Positions 60,032 to 64,000 of a DNA stretch of 64,000 bases are shown here, one piece after another. The stretch covers positions 1,426,001 to 1,490,000 of the forward strand of contig JAWKIR010000002.1 of NCBI GenBank assembly GCA_041394245.1, in the 5' to 3' direction. The stretch is from Acidimicrobiales bacterium. Lineage in GTDB: Bacteria > Actinomycetota > Acidimicrobiia > Acidimicrobiales > Aldehydirespiratoraceae. Every line of letters begins with the position of its first letter. Positions within the stretch are counted from its first letter, which is position 1. The translations under genes were made by a program, and so were the position numbers. The notes under the pieces are model-generated. The model made no database searches, had not been told where the DNA came from, and worked only from the letters and a program-made list of their open reading frames with translations.

Positions 60032-60749
60032 GGTCGAGTTCCTTGGTGGTGGTTGTGGCTGCGTCGGCGAGGCCGGCGAGTTCGCTCAGCTCCACCGCGA
60101 TGAAGATGGAGGTGGCTTCGACGAAGAGGCCGGCTGGGCCGGTGCCGGTGCAGGTGATGTGGAGCTTTCGCCCGTCTCGTTGTTCGAGCCAGGCTCGAAA
60201 CTCGAGCGGTTCGCCGAGCGGGCACGGCGCTCGATAGTTGAGCGTCAGGCGACCGGTGAAGGCCATCGTGCCGATGATCGGGAGCAAACCTCCGATGGCC
60301 TCATCGACGCAGGCGGCGACAACTCCTCCGTGGCCGCGGCCCGGGGCGCCCTCCCAGCCGGGCCCGAGCGTTACCGTGCCGACGGACTGTTCGCCATCGC
60401 GGCGGATGCGGAGGCCCATGCTCAACGGGCTGGCCGATCCTGAAACCGGAGAGTCGTGGAAAAGGTCGACGAACGCGCCGTCCTCGACGACTCGCGAGAG
60501 TGGCGCGCCTGCCATTGCGGCCGCGAATCGGGGTGACGCCGAGAGCTCGTCGAGCCGGGCGCGGTCGGGTTGGGCCTCGATCTCGTCGGCGAGGCGATCG
60601 GCCGCTTCGGCAATGCGATACAGCGTGGCGATGTCGACTCGGTGCGAGACGATGGCGTGGGACAGCCGGCGCATCGCGGTCGCGGCGTCGATTCGGGCCG
60701 GGAGGTCCGGGTGATCGTCGCTGTTGCCGCCCATGATCGTGCCGGTCAT
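60021..60749 (-). CDS. PaaI-like hotdog-fold thioesterase
   Basis: The 242-residue protein has an N-terminal helical extension (about 80 residues) and a hotdog domain with GPGWEGAPGRGHGGVVAACVDEAIGG near 130-155, the typical PaaI/YbgC helix with catalytic acidic residue, and LTLNYRAPCPLGEPL. It would hydrolyse an acyl-CoA. It overlaps the alpha/beta hydrolase by 4 bases and the P450 by 11. Confidence 0.85.
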   Translation of the reverse strand: MTGTIMGGNSDDHPDLPARIDAATAMRRLSHAIVSHRVDIATLYRIAEAADRLADEIEAQPDRARLDELSASPRFAAAMAGAPLSRVVEDGAFVDLFHDSPVSGSASPLSMGLRIRRDGEQSVGTVTLGPGWEGAPGRGHGGVVAACVDEAIGGLLPIIGTMAFTGRLTLNYRAPCPLGEPLEFRAWLEQRDGRKLHITCTGTGPAGLFVEATSIFIAVELSELAGLADAATTTTKELDHDT

Positions 60750-61639
60750 GTCGTGGTCCTGTCGGTCGGGTCCGTGCGAAGGTCGGTGAGGAAGTCGAGA
60801 ACGGCGCCGACGAAGCGGTCGTTCTGATCACCGGCGACCATGTGGCCGGCGTCGGCGACATCGACGAACCGGGAGCCGGGAACGACGTCGACGAACTCGC
60901 GCACCGCTTCGGGCGACACCATGTCGCTTTGCGCGCCCCGAACAACGAGTGTGGGCACGCGAATCCGGGCCGCGGCGTCGAGCAACATCGTACGGATCCC
61001 GTCGCTGCGGGCGGTCCCCTGCTCCGCACTCAGGATCTCGTCGGCTCGGCCTTCGAGGAATCGGATGTCCCAGTGCCAGTGCCAGCGCCCGTCGCCACTC
61101 TGGCGCAGCACCTGGCGCAGCCCGTCCGGAGAGTCCGGCTTCGGGCGGCCCGTGTAGTCGGCGATCACCTGGGATGCGGCGTCGAGGCTGTCGAAGCCTT
61201 CGGGGTGGGCGGCCATGAACCCGACGATTCGCTTCACCCCATCGAGCTCCATGCGGGGCGTCACGTCAACCAACACCAACGCCCGATAGAGCTGCGCGTC
61301 AGCTCGGCCCTGCGCGATGAGCGCGGCCATGCCCCCGAGCGACGCACCCACCACCACCGGCGGAGTGGGAAAGCGCCCCACCAGGGCAACGACGTCGTCG
61401 CCGAAGTGGTCCCATTCGTAAGCGGACTCAACGGGCCATTCGCTGTCACCGTGGCCCCGGTGATCGACTGTGACGGCATGCCACCCGGCGGCGGCGACGG
61501 AGCGGGCCGCTTCGTCCCAGGCGCGTCGGTTCTGCCCGGCACCGTGAAGGAACACAATCGCTGGATGGTCGGGGTCGCCCCACAGATCGGCGGCCAACTC
61601 GATTCCGCCACCGGCGAGCCGTACTGGTCGTGGCGTCAT
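60746..61639 (-). CDS. Alpha/beta hydrolase
   Basis: The 297-residue protein is a soluble alpha/beta hydrolase: FLHGAGQNRRAW (oxyanion loop), DHRGHGDSEW, nucleophile elbow VVGASLGGMAAL, and catalytic His in VADAGHMVAGDQ. Substrate unknown; likely an ester or lactone handled with the P450 and thioesterase. Overlaps both neighbours by 4 bases. Confidence 0.92.
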   Translation of the reverse strand: MTPRPVRLAGGGIELAADLWGDPDHPAIVFLHGAGQNRRAWDEAARSVAAAGWHAVTVDHRGHGDSEWPVESAYEWDHFGDDVVALVGRFPTPPVVVGASLGGMAALIAQGRADAQLYRALVLVDVTPRMELDGVKRIVGFMAAHPEGFDSLDAASQVIADYTGRPKPDSPDGLRQVLRQSGDGRWHWHWDIRFLEGRADEILSAEQGTARSDGIRTMLLDAAARIRVPTLVVRGAQSDMVSPEAVREFVDVVPGSRFVDVADAGHMVAGDQNDRFVGAVLDFLTDLRTDPTDRTTT

Positions 61640-63816
61640 CGGATGAGCTCGGGTTCCACTCGGCCGAGTTCAACAATGGTGAGGTCGGGTTCGGCGTGAC
61701 CTTCGATACTGATGTGGGGGGTGAGACGGTCGAGCCAGGCCGGGTACCACCAGTTCGCCTTTCCCAACAGTTCCATGGTCGCCGGCAGCAGCAGCGACCG
61801 AACAAGGGTGGCGTCGAAGAATATCGCCGAGGCGAGCCCGATTCCGAACAGCTTCGTCGTGCGGTCCTCCGCGAGGGCGGCCGAACCGAAGACGGCCACC
61901 ATGATCGCCGCCGCGGCCGTAATCACCCGCGCCGTGGCCGCGAGGCCGTCGGCCACTGCGGTCGCGTTGTCACCGGTTCGCACGTACTCCTCGCGGATCC
62001 GTGACAACAAGAAGACTTCGTAGTCCATCGACAAACCGAACAGCACCGCGAAGAGCAGCATCGGGATGAACGACTGGATCGGTCCGGTGGCGTCGAGACC
62101 GATCAGATCTTTCGCCCAACCCCATTGGAAGATCGCGACCATCACCCCGTACGCGGCGCCGATCGACAGCAGGTTCATGATCGCGGCTTTGATCGGAATC
62201 ACGATCGAACGGAACACCACCATCAACAGCAGGAACGACATCCCGATCACCGCGCCGATGAAGACCGGCAGCCGGTCGGCCAGCGTGGTACCCAGGTCCT
62301 CGAACACTGCGGTGACCCCGCCGAGATGGATTTCAAGACCGGCAGTGTTCGCCTTCGGGATGACGTCGGATCGCAAGCGAGAGAGAAGGTCGCGGGTGGC
62401 TTCGTCCTGCGGGGATGTCGCCGGAAAGACCGAGGCGACGGCGGTGTCGCCGGCCGGGTTCATCGAGAACGGGGTGACCCCTGCGACACCGGGCTCGGTC
62501 GCGATCGCATCAAGTGTGCGCTGGAGCGAAGTCTGGTCGCCGCCTGGGGGGACCTGGGCGACGACCAGGAACGGCCCGTTGAAACCCGGGCCGAACCCTT
62601 CGGCGAGCAGGTCGTAGGCCCGCCGTGAAGTCTTTGTGGTGGGTTCGCTTCCGGCGTCGGCACTGCCGAGACGCAACGAGAACACCGGGATCGTCAATGT
62701 CACCAGCAGGACCGTGCCGACGATGGCGAAGGGCCAGGGATGGCGTTGCACCATGCGGCTCCAACGGAACCAGCCCGATGTTCGATGCGCCGACTCGTCG
62801 CGGTGCAACCCGGGAAGGCGCCAGGAGTCGATTCGGTGCCCTACCAGTCCGAGGGTCGCCGGCACCAAGGTGAGCGTTGCGGCGAGCACGACGACCACCG
62901 CGACACCGACCCCGATGGCCAATGCCTGCACGATGGGAACCCGCATCAACAACATGCCCGAGAGCGAGATCACGACGGTCAAACCAGCGAATACGACAGC
63001 TCGTCCGGAGGTGTCCATTGCTCGGGCTACTGCGTCGGACACGTCGAGCCCCTCGTGGAGCGACGCCCGGAAACGGGTGACGATGAAGAGGGCATAGTCG
63101 ATGCCGACGCCGAGCCCGACGAGTGTGGCCAAGCGAGGTCCGAAGTCGGAAAGTTCGATCCAGTTGGCCAGCAGGTCGAGCAGCGAGAGGGCGACGCCGA
63201 GCGAGAACAACGCGGTGATCAGCGGGAGACCCATCGCAACAACGGATCCGAACGAGACCAACAAGACGATGATGGCAACCGCCAGGCCGATGCGCTCGGC
63301 CCGACCGCCCGGTCCCTCGATTTCGCTGAACTGAATCGCTCGACCGCCCGCCTCGACCTGAAGTCGGTCGGTGTTCGCGTTGGCGACCAGAGTCTTCAGC
63401 TCGTCCAGGACGTCGTCGGGAAGTTCGGAGCCGCGCTGATCGAATTGCACCGTCGCGAAGCCGACCGTGCCTCGTTGTGAGATCGTCCCGCCGTCGGCAG
63501 CGTAGGGGTCGTTGACCGAATCGACATGATCCAGAAGCGCGAGTTCAGCAATCAGCGAACCGATCTTCGCGACCACGTCGGGGGCTCGCACGTCGGTCGC
63601 GGCGAAGACCACGTCTGTTGTGTCGCCGGAGCGCTGGGGGAATCGGTCCTCGAGGAGATCGAAGGCCTGTTGTGACTCGGCACCCGGAACCTCGAAAACC
63701 AGGCTGGTCTCGCCGCCGAGGCTCCGCCCGACAAGGAGCGCGGAGATGAGTATCGCGACCCAGGCACCGATCACCCACCACCGGTGACCTGCGCACCATC
63801 GCCCCAGCCGGCTCAC
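61636..63816 (-). CDS. MMPL/RND-family transporter
   Basis: The 726-residue membrane protein has two halves, each with one helix, an extracellular porter-like domain and about five helices. The MMPL motifs GVGIDYALFIVTRFR (near 232-246) and GLSMDYEVFLLSRIREEY (near 590-607) are present. MMPL proteins export lipids, lipopeptides or similar molecules using proton flow. GTG start overlaps the TetR stop by 4 bases and its stop overlaps the hydrolase start, so it is second in the operon and probably exports or protects against the substrate of the enzymes. Confidence 0.92.
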   Translation of the reverse strand: MSRLGRWCAGHRWWVIGAWVAILISALLVGRSLGGETSLVFEVPGAESQQAFDLLEDRFPQRSGDTTDVVFAATDVRAPDVVAKIGSLIAELALLDHVDSVNDPYAADGGTISQRGTVGFATVQFDQRGSELPDDVLDELKTLVANANTDRLQVEAGGRAIQFSEIEGPGGRAERIGLAVAIIVLLVSFGSVVAMGLPLITALFSLGVALSLLDLLANWIELSDFGPRLATLVGLGVGIDYALFIVTRFRASLHEGLDVSDAVARAMDTSGRAVVFAGLTVVISLSGMLLMRVPIVQALAIGVGVAVVVVLAATLTLVPATLGLVGHRIDSWRLPGLHRDESAHRTSGWFRWSRMVQRHPWPFAIVGTVLLVTLTIPVFSLRLGSADAGSEPTTKTSRRAYDLLAEGFGPGFNGPFLVVAQVPPGGDQTSLQRTLDAIATEPGVAGVTPFSMNPAGDTAVASVFPATSPQDEATRDLLSRLRSDVIPKANTAGLEIHLGGVTAVFEDLGTTLADRLPVFIGAVIGMSFLLLMVVFRSIVIPIKAAIMNLLSIGAAYGVMVAIFQWGWAKDLIGLDATGPIQSFIPMLLFAVLFGLSMDYEVFLLSRIREEYVRTGDNATAVADGLAATARVITAAAAIMVAVFGSAALAEDRTTKLFGIGLASAIFFDATLVRSLLLPATMELLGKANWWYPAWLDRLTPHISIEGHAEPDLTIVELGRVEPELIR

Positions 63817-64000
63817 TTCGTGGGCTCGAGCCCGTGAAGAATCAGGTCCATCACCGTCGATGCGACCGTGGTCGCATCGAACGCCGGTGCCGTGCCCTGC
63901 GACGCGATGATGTGGTGGAGACCACTGATGATGACTGCGCCGTACACGGCCGATGTGGTCGTCTCGACGTCGATCTGCCTGATGGTTCCGTCGGCGACAC
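63813..64000 (-). CDS. TetR-family regulator, C-terminal part (runs off the window)
   Basis: The last 62 codons of a minus-strand gene read VADGTIRQIDVETTTSAVYG, a turn rich in His and Ile, and end MDLILHGLEPTK before TGA at 63815-63813. The pattern of an acidic helix followed by a final helix with L-x-x-G-L is that of TetR-family ligand-binding domains. The DNA-binding domain lies beyond base 64000. First gene of the overlapping operon, so likely its repressor. Confidence 0.7.
   Translation of the reverse strand, partial: VADGTIRQIDVETTTSAVYGAVIISGLHHIIASQGTAPAFDATTVASTVMDLILHGLEPTK

Noticed and set aside
1..64000. CRISPR arrays, IS elements or transposase genes.
   Set aside because: No regularly spaced direct repeats with unique spacers and no transposase-like protein were seen. 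The only short tandem repeats are those listed within or beside genes.

Overview
The window is high-GC bacterial DNA that reads as an actinobacterium, most plausibly a marine or freshwater Acidimicrobiia (Ilumatobacter-like) lineage. This rests on the gene content (F420-dependent oxidoreductases of the LLM and PPOX types, a mycothiol-type DinB enzyme, a mycofactocin-type SDR, DrrAB-type ABC genes, a SigF/RsbW stress locus) and on heavy use of GTG starts and 4-bp overlapping gene junctions. Many starts sit exactly 6-7 bases after a TANNNT -10 hexamer, which points to leaderless transcription. Taxonomy is inferred from style, not from a marker gene.

Layout. 0-3.3 kb: an SsuBC/TauBC-type ABC importer with its lipoprotein binding protein, closed by a strong hairpin. 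3.3-13 kb: renalase-like oxidoreductase, Thr-rich lipoprotein, two F420 enzymes, a large secreted heparinase-like protein, a YceI-MarR pair with twin operator-like palindromes, and a secreted alpha/beta hydrolase. 13-18.5 kb: PQQ-propeller lipoprotein, a DegT-fold sugar enzyme with His in place of the PLP lysine, an MFS pump and an SDR. 18.6-32.7 kb: a general-stress region with a GAF-GAF-PP2C-ATPase phosphatase, STAS antagonist, RsbW-like anti-sigma factor and SigF/SigB-type sigma factor, surrounded by putative effectors (flavodoxin-like oxidoreductase, antiporter, hemerythrin, small membrane protein, basic coiled-coil protein, NuoF-like flavoprotein plus fumarase/aspartase-like lyase, zinc-ribbon protein, universal stress protein, Rv2629-like protein, Ppx/GppA). 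Six sites matching GTTTN-N14/15-GGGTAN lie just upstream of these effectors and nowhere else that I noticed outside coding sequence.

32.8-45.3 kb: truncated flippase-like gene, SnoaL-like protein, two N-acyl-D-amino-acid deacylase-type amidohydrolases, a dioxygenase fragment ending at a palindrome, a heterodimeric ABC exporter, a GH10 xylanase lipoprotein, a DM13 membrane protein and a DrrAB-type exporter. 45.4-54.4 kb: a large secreted hydrolase, GGDEF-EAL and GGDEF membrane proteins, a helical lipoprotein, gene remnants and an unusual membrane-anchored Cys-rich protein. 54.5-58.4 kb: DinB enzyme, two SDRs, second PQQ-propeller lipoprotein.

At 58477-58519 lies the 3' part of a tRNA-Val(CAC) gene without its 5' half. 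Its orientation predicts an integrated element extending to the right. The following genes (P450, hotdog thioesterase, alpha/beta hydrolase, MMPL transporter, TetR regulator) form one tightly overlapping minus-strand operon that runs off the right edge, and are probably the left end of that island.
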